Source of the DNA: a bacterium UBA1790 | GTDB lineage: Bacteria; Bacteroidota; Bacteroidia; Bacteroidales; Muribaculaceae | Direction of reading: 5' to 3' | Assembly (NCBI GenBank): GCA_002314465.1 | Contig: DCGA01000089.1 | Location: 1 to 12,581 of the forward strand | DNA: 12,581 bases | Part shown: positions 1-7,379 of the stretch, piece by piece | Position numbering within the stretch: the first letter of the stretch is position 1 | How the letters are laid out: the number at the start of each line of letters is the position of its first letter | The notes under the pieces: model-generated | Told to the model about the DNA's origin: nothing | The model's database searches: none | Seen by the model: only the letters and a program-made list of their open reading frames with translations | Translations under genes and position numbers: made by a program

Positions 1-379
1 TTGCGGGGTCAATGGCGGGAGTGGCTACTATGACTTTAGGTGCAGGAACAGGCTCGGCTTCGGGTTGCTTGTCGCTTTGTGACAAGGCAGCGGTGTCAAC
101 ACCGTCGAGTGTCTCGCGCAGCAATGTTGCGGCACGTGCGCTCATCTTGTCATGACCTATGGCGCTCATCGCGTCCTCGGCAAGCCACAATGCCACGAGT
201 TCGTCGGCATCGGTCTTTAGCAGTTTGGCGAGTTTGACTACCTGGGCGCGTTTGGGACGGCGTTCACCGTGCTCATAACGGCTATACATGGGAATGTCCA
301 CGCCTATGGCTTGTGCCAACTTGCGTTGAAGCAAACCGCGCTCCTGGCGCAGCAGCCTTATTCTTTCGGAAAACAACAT
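1..379 (-). CDS. XRE-family helix-turn-helix regulator, C-terminus cut off by the window edge
   Basis: Reading back from the ATG at 379-377 gives 126 codons without a stop, running off the left edge, so the protein is incomplete. It starts MLFSERIRLLRQERGLLQRK and has a classic XRE/Cro-type HTH at about residues 6-62; the turn and recognition helix are near 23-37 (AIGVDIPMYSRYEHGER). After a LVALWLAEDA segment (61-70) it becomes low-complexity and rich in Ala, Pro and Glu (about 96-126), probably a linker to whatever lies beyond the edge. It should be a cytoplasmic DNA-binding protein. From memory, Bacteroidota regulators of this subtype (LLQRxLA, PMxSxxExGER, ELVxLWLA) often sit next to DNA methyltransferase genes, which could be looked for to the left. 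It follows the DUF4153-like gene after 75 bp on the same strand but has its own promoter. Confident in the family, not in the target. Confidence 0.88.
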   Translation of the reverse strand, partial: MLFSERIRLLRQERGLLQRKLAQAIGVDIPMYSRYEHGERRPKRAQVVKLAKLLKTDADELVALWLAEDAMSAIGHDKMSARAATLLRETLDGVDTAALSQSDKQPEAEPVPAPKVIVATPAIDPA

Positions 380-393
380 AATAGTAGTAGATG

Positions 394-427
394 TTTGTAA
401 TTTGTTATCTGCTGACAAATTTACAAA
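394..427. promoter_or_regulatory. Imperfect palindrome on the XRE promoter, candidate operator
   Basis: On the plus strand TTTGTAATTTGT (394-405) and ACAAATTTACAAA (415-427) are reverse complements apart from one extra T, around a 9-nt centre. The inner 7-bp arms (399-405 and 415-421) are perfect. The palindrome covers the -7 element and the likely start site of the regulator gene, which is where an autorepressor would bind. XRE proteins usually bind inverted repeats as dimers. That this protein binds here is inference. Confidence 0.5.
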
Positions 428-447
428 TAACTATTGAAATTTCCAAA
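416..447 (-). promoter_or_regulatory. Bacteroidota-type promoter of the XRE regulator
   Basis: On the minus strand, TTTG (plus-strand CAAA at 444-447) is followed after exactly 20 bp by TAAATTTG (plus-strand 416-423). This fits the Bacteroidota primary-sigma pattern of a -33 TTTG and a -7 TAnnTTTG. The predicted start site lies near 409, giving a leader of about 30 nt before the ATG at 379. It is the only promoter in the window with both elements at canonical spacing. The call is by pattern only. Confidence 0.65.
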
Positions 448-454
448 TGTTTTA

Positions 455-2098
455 TCACTCAATATTTAATTTTTTGCGAGATAAAACGTATGCACTTGTT
501 GGCGTTATCATGCCGGCCTTTTCGCTCTCATATCTGCTGACAACAACGCACACCGAGTCGTTCTTATAGGTAAACACATTTTCTTGCGACTCGTTTAGAC
601 CTTTTTGCTTGCATGTGGCCTCGGCGTTTTCAATGCGGGCAACGTCAATCGGTTCGTCCATCAGTTTGCGATCGTCGTTTACAAGCACAACGCGGTTTGC
701 GGTTTCTTCCAGTTTCAGTTTTTTGCTGCCGTAACTGTACACATCGCCATAAAAATAAGGATAGCCCTCGCACGAAGCGGGAACGCTCTCGTCGCGTGCC
801 AGGTTCAGGTAGTAATGTTCGTAACTATTTGTTTTGACTTCAAGGATGTTCTCGTCTTTGTTTTTCAACGGTTTGTACTTTTCGCTAACCTCAATGGCGT
901 CACCGTTCTGCTGCAGGTAGTCGTATGCTGCCTTCAGTTCCTTTATTTCATAGGCTTTGCTGTCGACGATTGTCTTGTTATAGGCTTTGAAATGACCTTC
1001 ACTGTCACGCACTCCCAGCATGTCCATGTACATCTCGAGGCGTTGTGCCTGTGCCTTGAGTCCCAGGTCTTTGGCCGATATGTAAGGGATGAACGAGAAC
1101 ACGGCAAGGGCAACCATTGTAATGCAAGCTGTGATGCACAGGCTGTCGCGGCGACGTGTTGCAAGCAAGACAGAGGTCAGCGTTATTATTGTACCTGCAA
1201 TTACAAGGTACACACGGCTTTCGGTGAACGAATAGGCTCCTATGCGGTAACACACTCCCCACCAGAACAGCACAAGAAGCGGTATGCTTATGTAGCTGAA
1301 GTAGCGGTAAAACCAGTTATAACCCTTGAATGGAGCCCACAAGTGGGTGATGTAGCCGAACAACGCTGCGGCGTAAAAACCTATTATCATCCATGCCACT
1401 CCGCCTTCGGGCAATGTGCCGCTTATAAAAACTTTGGCGGCATAGGCATATAATATGATTGTATAGATGATGAGCGCAGGTGTTACGATAAATCGAGCCA
1501 CATTGCGCAGGAATGGCGAGGTTTCGCTCTTTATGCTTTCGCTATGGCTGTTGCTCAATGCGCAGAAGGTCATGGGGGCTATGATGAAAATACTCCACTG
1601 GTATCCATATCTGAACAGATTGGTTTCGATGCCGAACAGGTATTGCACCGACTGGAGGGTGAGACCGATGATGATAAATGTGACGATACCGGTAATGATG
1701 CTGAGCGCAGCATCGTAGAGAGTGGTCACAGTACTTGCCGCAAACGGCTCGTCATCGCGCACCTTGGCACGGCTTACCAATACCCCGAGGACTGCAATGA
1801 TATTGGCCATTGCAAACCGTAGGGTAATAGTGCTGCAATCAATGTTGGGTATGAGTAGTAAAAGCATTGCTGCAATGCTTACGATGTAATAATATTGTCG
1901 TTTCTTGACAAATAGATTATTTGCTATTACACACACTGCAAAGTACAGGGGGAAGTGTGCAAGTTGTTCTGTATAATCATCACCGGTTATAAGTGAAATT
2001 GCGGCAAAGATGCAGCACACTATCAGCTCAAGAGGCGAGTGGGTAAAAAGGGAATGAACGGCTTCGTTTATTCGTTTTATAGAAAGTGAAAATTTCAT
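455..2098 (-). CDS. DUF4153-like multi-pass membrane protein, function unknown
   Basis: A 547-residue protein from the ATG at 2098 to a TGA at 455. Roughly residues 22-340 form about 11 hydrophobic segments, for example near 23-38, 48-63, 70-85, 95-110, 130-150, 166-182, 202-224, 234-253, 268-285, 295-314 and 320-340. A soluble, charged C-terminal region of about 200 residues follows. The segment VCYRIGAYSFTESRVYLVI (282-300) resembles the conserved YRI-x-x-YGLTE-x-R motif of the DUF4153 membrane proteins common in Bacteroidota. No enzymatic motif is evident in either half. It should be an inner-membrane protein; its function and the side on which the tail lies are unknown. It is divergent from the lipoprotein gene at 2298 across 199 bp and lies upstream of the XRE regulator on the same strand, so some read-through into the regulator is possible. 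No clear TAnnTTTG promoter was seen in front of it. Confidence 0.75.
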   Translation of the reverse strand: MKFSLSIKRINEAVHSLFTHSPLELIVCCIFAAISLITGDDYTEQLAHFPLYFAVCVIANNLFVKKRQYYYIVSIAAMLLLLIPNIDCSTITLRFAMANIIAVLGVLVSRAKVRDDEPFAASTVTTLYDAALSIITGIVTFIIIGLTLQSVQYLFGIETNLFRYGYQWSIFIIAPMTFCALSNSHSESIKSETSPFLRNVARFIVTPALIIYTIILYAYAAKVFISGTLPEGGVAWMIIGFYAAALFGYITHLWAPFKGYNWFYRYFSYISIPLLVLFWWGVCYRIGAYSFTESRVYLVIAGTIITLTSVLLATRRRDSLCITACITMVALAVFSFIPYISAKDLGLKAQAQRLEMYMDMLGVRDSEGHFKAYNKTIVDSKAYEIKELKAAYDYLQQNGDAIEVSEKYKPLKNKDENILEVKTNSYEHYYLNLARDESVPASCEGYPYFYGDVYSYGSKKLKLEETANRVVLVNDDRKLMDEPIDVARIENAEATCKQKGLNESQENVFTYKNDSVCVVVSRYESEKAGMITPTSAYVLSRKKLNIE

Positions 2099-2125
2099 AG
2101 TCTTGTCGTTATCGTATTATGTCTT

Positions 2126-2140
2126 TATAACGTAGTTATA
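2126..2140. repeat. Short perfect inverted repeat upstream of the DUF4153-like gene
   Basis: TATAAC (2126-2131) and GTTATA (2135-2140) are perfect reverse complements around a 3-nt centre. They lie 28-42 bp upstream of the minus-strand ATG at 2098, in a range where a promoter or operator would be expected. At this length and base composition it may be chance. Confidence 0.25.
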
Positions 2141-2224
2141 GGTCAATAATTGTACAGATGCATAAAAAAGAATGTCTCATTGTGATTTTGTCCTGGAAAC
2201 AACCTTTAAAACAATTATTTTTAC

Positions 2225-2232
2225 TAATTTTG
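2225..2232 (+). promoter_or_regulatory. Candidate -7 element for the lipoprotein gene
   Basis: TAATTTTG matches the Bacteroidota -7 consensus TAnnTTTG. No convincing TTTG lies 19-21 bp upstream (the sequence there is near AACC), so only half of the promoter is supported. Transcription would begin near 2239, giving a leader of about 60 nt that contains the hairpin at 2248-2274. Confidence 0.4.
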
Positions 2233-2247
2233 CACGACAATAAGCCT

Positions 2248-2274
2248 ATTGGGTAAGCATTTTGCTTACTCGAT
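2248..2274 (+). promoter_or_regulatory. Strong leader hairpin before the lipoprotein gene
   Basis: GTAAGCA (2253-2259) and TGCTTAC (2263-2269) pair perfectly around a TTT loop. As RNA on the plus strand the stem extends outward to 2248/2274 with five more pairs, two of them G-U, giving a 12-bp stem. There is no U-run on either strand, so it does not look like an intrinsic terminator. It lies between the candidate -7 element and the ATG at 2298, ending 23 nt before the start codon. It may affect mRNA stability or translation, or be a protein-binding dyad in DNA. Confidence 0.5.
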
Positions 2275-2297
2275 GTAACGAAATAAAATAAATAAAA

Positions 2298-2933
2298 ATG
2301 AAAATCTACTATCTTGCACTGGCACTTTGTGTCATGATGACTTCTTGTGGCGTAATGGGTGATATCGCATTCGACACTACCGACATGGACGGCGTTCGCA
2401 CAGTCCTTTCTACTAACAAACGTTTTATGAGCGACAACAACATAGCGCTGGGATGCCGCATTAACAAGGCCGATACTGTAGCCGCATTGCTGCTCACATC
2501 AGAGAAAGACGCTAACCGGGGTATCTTCTCCAAGGGTGACCGTTTCCGCGTGGAATTTGCCGACGGAACACAAATCACACTCAAGAATATCTATGACAAG
2601 GAGTTTAATACAGAGGTAACACAGACCGAAACCACACGTGTTATCGACGAACAAGTGGGCTACAACTATGTGTACAGCCCCTATACCGACAGGTTGTATA
2701 TCTCTCCCCGCTATTTTACTGCATTTGTGCCTGAGCGTCACACTTATACATCGACATTGTCCTATGCTCTGTATCCTGTCAACTACAAGCAACTTGTTGA
2801 CATGATGACTAAACCCGCGGTTCGTGTAGGCATTGAAAGCGAAGCCGGTTATGAGACAATGAGTGACCCCAGCAAGTTGCCCGGTGTCATCTCGGCAGTC
2901 TACAACAAACTTTTAAACGCGAATAACAAGTAA
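2298..2933 (+). CDS. Putative lipoprotein of unknown function
   Basis: A 211-residue protein beginning with a short hydrophobic signal and a lipobox ending MMTSC, with the lipidated cysteine at residue 17. The mature part has no transmembrane segment and should be a periplasmic or outer-membrane-anchored globular domain. It contains an RFRVEFADGTQITLKNIYDK stretch (near 82-101) and a Tyr-rich section with YNYVYSPYTDRLYISPRYFT (near 122-141), suggesting mainly beta structure. I do not recognise the family. It has an A-rich leader with no Shine-Dalgarno, as is usual in Bacteroidota. The efflux adaptor gene begins 94 bp downstream on the same strand. Co-transcription is possible, but the inverted repeat in that gap suggests the efflux genes are controlled separately. 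Confidence 0.75.
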   Translation: MKIYYLALALCVMMTSCGVMGDIAFDTTDMDGVRTVLSTNKRFMSDNNIALGCRINKADTVAALLLTSEKDANRGIFSKGDRFRVEFADGTQITLKNIYDKEFNTEVTQTETTRVIDEQVGYNYVYSPYTDRLYISPRYFTAFVPERHTYTSTLSYALYPVNYKQLVDMMTKPAVRVGIESEAGYETMSDPSKLPGVISAVYNKLLNANNK

Positions 2934-2993
2934 TGACGCTTTGTTTGGCTTTGCTTTAATTCTAAGCATTTCTATTGCATAAATATAATCGAC

Positions 2994-3021
2994 ATTTGTT
3001 AGAAAGATACAAATAACAAAT
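2994..3021. promoter_or_regulatory. Inverted repeat just before the efflux operon, candidate operator
   Basis: ATTTGTTA (2994-3001) and TAACAAAT (3014-3021) are perfect 8-bp reverse complements separated by 12 nt, ending 6 bp before the adaptor ATG at 3028. The left arm overlaps GACATTTG (2991-2998), a one-mismatch version of the -7 consensus TAnnTTTG, so the repeat could cover the start of transcription. No U-run follows, which argues against a terminator. Which protein binds, if any, is unknown. Confidence 0.4.
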
Positions 3022-3027
3022 CCCTAT

Positions 3028-4149
3028 ATGAAGAATTTTTTCAAGTTTGGCGTAATGGCCATAGCAGCTTTTGTGCTAACTTCTTGCGGCGGCAAGTCTA
3101 CAACCGAAGAGGCAAAAGTTAAGTTTGAGACTAAGGTCCTTAAGGCTGAGAACCGTGTGTATACCTTTGAATTCCCCGCTTTGTTACATGGCGACAAGGA
3201 AATTGAAATTGTTCCTCAGGTGAGCGGTCGCATTGTGTCTAAAAAATGCAGCAACGGTAATATGGTAAACCGTGGTCAGGTAATCATGGTAATCGATCCC
3301 ACTCCCTACCGCCTTGAGGTGCAGACTGCCCAGGCCAACGTGAGTGTTGCCAAGGCTCAGGCCGAGACTGCACGCCTTGAGTATGAGTCAAGCAAGAACC
3401 TTGCCGATAAGAAAATCGTGAGCAACTATGTCGTTCAGACTAATTATAACAATTACAAGACCGCAATGGCTGCTGTTCAGCAAGCCCAGGCTCAGGTAGC
3501 TATTGCCCGAACTAATCTGGGCTATTGCACCATCACAGCTCCCGTGACCGGTATCGTAACAGGTCTTGATGTTAACGAAGGTTCTATCGCTAATCCCGGC
3601 GAGAGCCTGTGTATCATTAGCAGCAACAACGACATTACAGTTAAGTTCTCAATTAACGAGGGCGTTTATCTTGACTACTTCTCTGATGGCATGAAAACAA
3701 CTAACGCTGGTCTCGTGAGCGCAAGCGGCAAGTCACTGCGCGACGTCATGCCTCCCGTTGAGCTCAAGCTCAAGAACGGCACTAAGTACCCAGTGCAGGG
3801 TTACATTGAGAGCGTTGACGGCGAACTCGATGCTACTACTGGTACTGCGACCCTCATTGCTAAGTTCCCCAATCCCAATGGCTTGTTGCACTCGGGTCTC
3901 TCGGCAACCGTCATTTTACCCTACAAGGCAAACGGCGTTCTCTGCGTTCCGCAGACTGCTGCCGTCAAGATGCAAGACCAGTATATGGTTTACCGTGTAA
4001 AGAAGGACGGTACTGTTGAAGGTGTGATTGTCTCGGTAATTCCATCTAATGACGGTAGCGAGTATTATATCCTCGACGGCATCAAGGCAGGCGAAGAGGT
4101 TGTGACCAACGGTGTGCGCAAGCTTACTAATGGTATGAAGGTTAAGTGA
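3028..4149 (+). CDS. RND efflux periplasmic adaptor (membrane fusion lipoprotein, AcrA/MexA type)
   Basis: A 373-residue lipoprotein whose signal peptide ends LTSC, with the lipidated cysteine at residue 20. The layout is that of HlyD/AcrA adaptors: two lipoyl half-motifs at about 61-90 (VPQVSGRIVSKKCSNGNMV) and 167-200 (TITAPVTGIVTGLDVNEGS) flank an alpha-helical hairpin at about 95-165 that is rich in Ala and Gln (AQANVSVAKAQAETA). Beta-barrel and membrane-proximal domains follow, including the near-C-terminal AGEEVVTNGVRKLTNGMKVK. Adaptors join the inner-membrane pump to the outer-membrane channel. The length is normal for the family. The RND pump gene starts 45 bp downstream and the outer-membrane factor follows it, forming a three-gene operon. 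Substrates cannot be read from the sequence. Confidence 0.95.
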   Translation: MKNFFKFGVMAIAAFVLTSCGGKSTTEEAKVKFETKVLKAENRVYTFEFPALLHGDKEIEIVPQVSGRIVSKKCSNGNMVNRGQVIMVIDPTPYRLEVQTAQANVSVAKAQAETARLEYESSKNLADKKIVSNYVVQTNYNNYKTAMAAVQQAQAQVAIARTNLGYCTITAPVTGIVTGLDVNEGSIANPGESLCIISSNNDITVKFSINEGVYLDYFSDGMKTTNAGLVSASGKSLRDVMPPVELKLKNGTKYPVQGYIESVDGELDATTGTATLIAKFPNPNGLLHSGLSATVILPYKANGVLCVPQTAAVKMQDQYMVYRVKKDGTVEGVIVSVIPSNDGSEYYILDGIKAGEEVVTNGVRKLTNGMKVK

Positions 4150-4194
4150 TTTTACCATAACAATCAATCTTTGTAAACATAACGATTGAATAAA

Positions 4195-7100
4195 ATGGAA
4201 AAGCAGAAACAAAAGAAAAACTACTTTGTCAACCACTGGGTTGCAGCTTTCACCATCTCGGTGCTTACGCTGCTGGTGGGTGGCATCAGTATATTCACGA
4301 TGTCGATTGAGCAATATCCCGACATCGCGCCTCCCACGGTGAACATTTCGGCAGTCTATCCCGGTGCCGATGCTAATGCTCTCATGAAGTCGGTAATCAT
4401 GCCCATCGAGGAGTCGGTCAATGGTGTGGAAGACATACTCTACATGACAGCCGTTGCCAATTCAAATGGTACTGCCGAAATCAACATCTTCTTTAAGCAA
4501 GGTACCGATGCCGATAAGGCTTGTGTCAATGTTCAGAACCGCGTGAGCCAGTGCCAGGGTCTTCTCCCTCCCGAGGTTACCAGGACTGGTGTCATCGTAA
4601 TGAAGAACATGAACAGTATCCTGCAGATTACTGCTCTCGTGAGCCGTGATGGTAAGTTCGATGAGAAGTTCATCAACAACTATCTCGATATCAATGTGAT
4701 GCCTCGCATCAAGCGTATCACTGGTGTGGGTAAGACTACCTTGCTGGGTAACCAGTATGGTGTGCGCGTGTGGCTCAAGCCCGAGGTTATGGCTTCTATG
4801 GGTATTACCCCCGATGAGGTGGGTGCTGCTATTGCCGAGCAGAACTCTGTTACTGCTATCGGTGGTTTTGAAAGTGCTACCAATAAATTTGATGTAGAGT
4901 ACAGCGGTCTGCTCAACGATATGACTCAGTTTGAGAATATTGTGGTTCGTGCCAAAGGCGAAAACATCGTTCGCCTGTGCGATGTTGCCGACGTTGAGCT
5001 CGGTACCCGCACCTACGACTTCCGTTCATCGGTTGAGGGCCATCCCGGCGTTTGCTTCGTGGTTAACCAGGCTCCCGGTGCCAATGCAACCGAGGTTAAC
5101 GCCGCAATCAATGCTGCTCTCGCCGATATGCAGAAGACAATGCCTGCTGGACTTGAGTTTGAGTTGCTTGAGACCAGCGATGACTTCCTCCATGCATCTA
5201 TGGACTGTGTAGTTGAGACACTTATCATCGCTATCATCCTTGTAATCTTTGTGGTTTACTTCTTCTTGCAGAACCTCAAGGCTACTATCATTCCATCTAT
5301 CTCTATCATTGTCTCACTCATCGGTACGTTTGCCGTTTGTAAGTTGGCAGGGTTCTCTCTCAACTTGCTCACACTCTTTGCTCTCGTGCTTGCCATCGGT
5401 ACTGTGGTCGACGATGCCATTGTGGTGGTCGAGGCTGTGATGGCTAAGTTTGAGGCAGGATATAAGAGTCCGCGCAAGGCTACTAACGATGCGCTCAGCG
5501 AGGTTTCTATGGCGGTAATGTCATGTACTCTCGTGTTCATGGCGGTATTTATCCCTGTAACTTTTATGCCAGGCACTTCGGGTACATTCTTCACCCAGTT
5601 TGGTATTACAATGGCTGCAGCCGTGGGTTTGTCAATGATTTCGGCGCTGACTACCTGCCCTGCGCTGTGTGCGCTCATGCTTCGTCCCGAGGAGGGAGAG
5701 GAGAGCAAGCGTAGTCTCAGCTATTGGACCAAGAAAGCCTACACGGTTTCTTACAACGCTTTGCTGGGAAAGTACATGAAGGCTGTCCACAAGTTTATTT
5801 CGCGTCCCTCTCTGGCATGGATTCTTCTTGCTGTATTCGGTGGACTGGCATTCTATCTCATGTCAACATCTCAAAAGGACCTCGTGCCCCAGGAGGACCA
5901 AGGCTTCCTTATCGTTGACGTTGCCACAGCCCCCGGTACTTATCTTGACCTTACCGAGAAGGCTGCAACCAAACTCGAGGACTACATCAAGACAATCGAC
6001 GACATTGAGGGTTATGCCCGTGTTACCGGTTACTCGATGATGGGTGGCTCGGTAACGACCAATGGTGCTACCATCCTCATCCGCCTTAAGAACTGGGAAG
6101 AACGCAGTTTCTATAGTATTGCCAATGTTCAGGCTGCTATCATGGAGTGGGTTGCACTCAACATGCCCGAGGCCGATGTCAATGCATTCCAGATGCCTCA
6201 GATCCCCGGCTATGGTGCTGGCTCGCTTATGGGTATCAACATAGAGGACCGCTCGGGTAGTGGTGACCAGGAAGGTTTCGTTAAGCTTACCCAGGAGTTT
6301 GTACAGAAACTCAACGAACGTCCCGAGACCGCCATGGCTATTACCTCTTATTCGCCCGATTATCCCAAGTATAAGCTTGATATCGATGTGGCTCAGTGCA
6401 AACGCATGGGCGTTTCTCCCAAGGAAGTGTTAAGCACAGTGGGTACTTATCTTGCTGGTTCTTATGTTTCAAGCTACATCCAGTATGGCAAGGTTTACCA
6501 AGTTCAGATGCAGGCTGGGAAGGAATATCGCATGAACCCCGACATGTTGAGCTCTATTAATATTAGGGTGGGCGACAAGATGGTTCCCGCAACCCAGTTT
6601 GTCAAAGTTTCTCCCGCTACCGGTGCGTCATCTGAGAAACACTTCAATATGTATCCCAGCATCGTTGTCAACGCTATGCCTGCTCCCGGTTGCTCAAGCG
6701 ACGATGTACGCCATGCAGTAGAAGAAGTGATGGATCAGGTTTACCCCGCAGGCTACGGTTACGAGTTCGACGGTATGGCTCGCGAACAGGCCGAGAGCGC
6801 CGACTCTAACATGACAGTCATCATCTATCTAATCTGTATTCTCCTCATCTATCTCATCTTGGGTTGCCTCTACAACTCGCTGTGGATTCCTCTGGCAGTC
6901 TTGCTGTCGGTTCCTTTCGGTTTGTTCGGCGCATTCTTGTTCATCAAGCCTCTCGAGACTATGGGTGTAGGTAACAGTGTATATGTTCAGACGGGTGTCA
7001 TCATGCTCATCGGTCTGCTTGCCAAGACTGCCATCCTCATCACTGAGTTTGCTGTTCAGAAACACAAGGAAGGCCTCAGTATCTTTGATGCCGCTATTGA

Positions 7101-7359
7101 GTCGTGCCGCGACCGTCTGCGTCCCATCATCATGACTGTTGCTTGTATGATTATCGGTATGATTCCTCTCGTTATCGAGGGTGGTGCAGGTGCTGTTGGT
7201 AACAAGTCTCTTGCCCTTACTGTTGTTGGTGGTATGACAGCAGGCTCTATTGCATTGTTGTTTGTTACTCCGGCATTCTATATCTTCTTCCAGAAACTCC
7301 ATGAGAAGATTCACGGTGTGGAATTAGAAGAAGAGGAAGAAGAGAACGTAGAGAAATAA
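4195..7359 (+). CDS. RND efflux pump, inner-membrane transporter (HAE1/AcrB type)
   Basis: A 1054-residue proton-driven efflux transporter, close to AcrB in length. I chose the ATG at 4195; a TTG in frame at 4186 would add three residues and is unlikely. The first membrane helix is at about 14-33 and leads into the family sequence EQYPDIAPPTVNISAVYPGA. The proton-relay acids in TM4 are intact (AIGTVVDDAIVVVE, Asp406 and Asp407), as is the TM10 lysine (LLAKTAILITEFA, Lys944), so it should be active. Two features differ from AcrB. The N-terminal FxxRPxFA motif reads FVNHWVAAF, and the Phe-rich switch loop reads GYSMMGGSVTTNG (612-624). The protein ends in an acidic tail (ELEEEEEENVEK). It sits between the adaptor and outer-membrane factor genes, 20 bp before the latter. 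Exported compounds are unknown; drugs, bile salts or fatty acids are typical for such pumps in gut bacteria. Confidence 0.96.
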   Translation: MEKQKQKKNYFVNHWVAAFTISVLTLLVGGISIFTMSIEQYPDIAPPTVNISAVYPGADANALMKSVIMPIEESVNGVEDILYMTAVANSNGTAEINIFFKQGTDADKACVNVQNRVSQCQGLLPPEVTRTGVIVMKNMNSILQITALVSRDGKFDEKFINNYLDINVMPRIKRITGVGKTTLLGNQYGVRVWLKPEVMASMGITPDEVGAAIAEQNSVTAIGGFESATNKFDVEYSGLLNDMTQFENIVVRAKGENIVRLCDVADVELGTRTYDFRSSVEGHPGVCFVVNQAPGANATEVNAAINAALADMQKTMPAGLEFELLETSDDFLHASMDCVVETLIIAIILVIFVVYFFLQNLKATIIPSISIIVSLIGTFAVCKLAGFSLNLLTLFALVLAIGTVVDDAIVVVEAVMAKFEAGYKSPRKATNDALSEVSMAVMSCTLVFMAVFIPVTFMPGTSGTFFTQFGITMAAAVGLSMISALTTCPALCALMLRPEEGEESKRSLSYWTKKAYTVSYNALLGKYMKAVHKFISRPSLAWILLAVFGGLAFYLMSTSQKDLVPQEDQGFLIVDVATAPGTYLDLTEKAATKLEDYIKTIDDIEGYARVTGYSMMGGSVTTNGATILIRLKNWEERSFYSIANVQAAIMEWVALNMPEADVNAFQMPQIPGYGAGSLMGINIEDRSGSGDQEGFVKLTQEFVQKLNERPETAMAITSYSPDYPKYKLDIDVAQCKRMGVSPKEVLSTVGTYLAGSYVSSYIQYGKVYQVQMQAGKEYRMNPDMLSSINIRVGDKMVPATQFVKVSPATGASSEKHFNMYPSIVVNAMPAPGCSSDDVRHAVEEVMDQVYPAGYGYEFDGMAREQAESADSNMTVIIYLICILLIYLILGCLYNSLWIPLAVLLSVPFGLFGAFLFIKPLETMGVGNSVYVQTGVIMLIGLLAKTAILITEFAVQKHKEGLSIFDAAIESCRDRLRPIIMTVACMIIGMIPLVIEGGAGAVGNKSLALTVVGGMTAGSIALLFVTPAFYIFFQKLHEKIHGVELEEEEEENVEK

Positions 7360-7379
7360 CCCGAGTAATTTTTAATGGT

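Noticed and set aside
40..237. Plus-strand open frame of 65 codons near the left edge
   Set aside because: It is antisense to the XRE regulator, whose HTH motif is clear; the product is Arg-rich and meaningless.
605..1453. Long plus-strand open frame (282 codons) opposite the DUF4153-like gene
   Set aside because: It lies wholly antisense to a well-formed multi-pass membrane protein, reads as Cys/Val/Phe-rich sequence without a recognisable domain, and has no promoter or ribosome site. It is a codon-bias shadow.
4186..4194. TTG start three codons upstream of the RND pump ATG
   Set aside because: The ATG at 4195 gives a family-like N-terminus, and no ribosome-site or conservation argument favours the TTG.
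6829..7314. Minus-strand open frame opposite the 3' end of the RND pump gene
   Set aside because: Its Asn/Thr/Asp/His-rich text is the typical complement of membrane-helix codons. The sense frame carries the essential TM10 lysine, so the antisense frame is a shadow.
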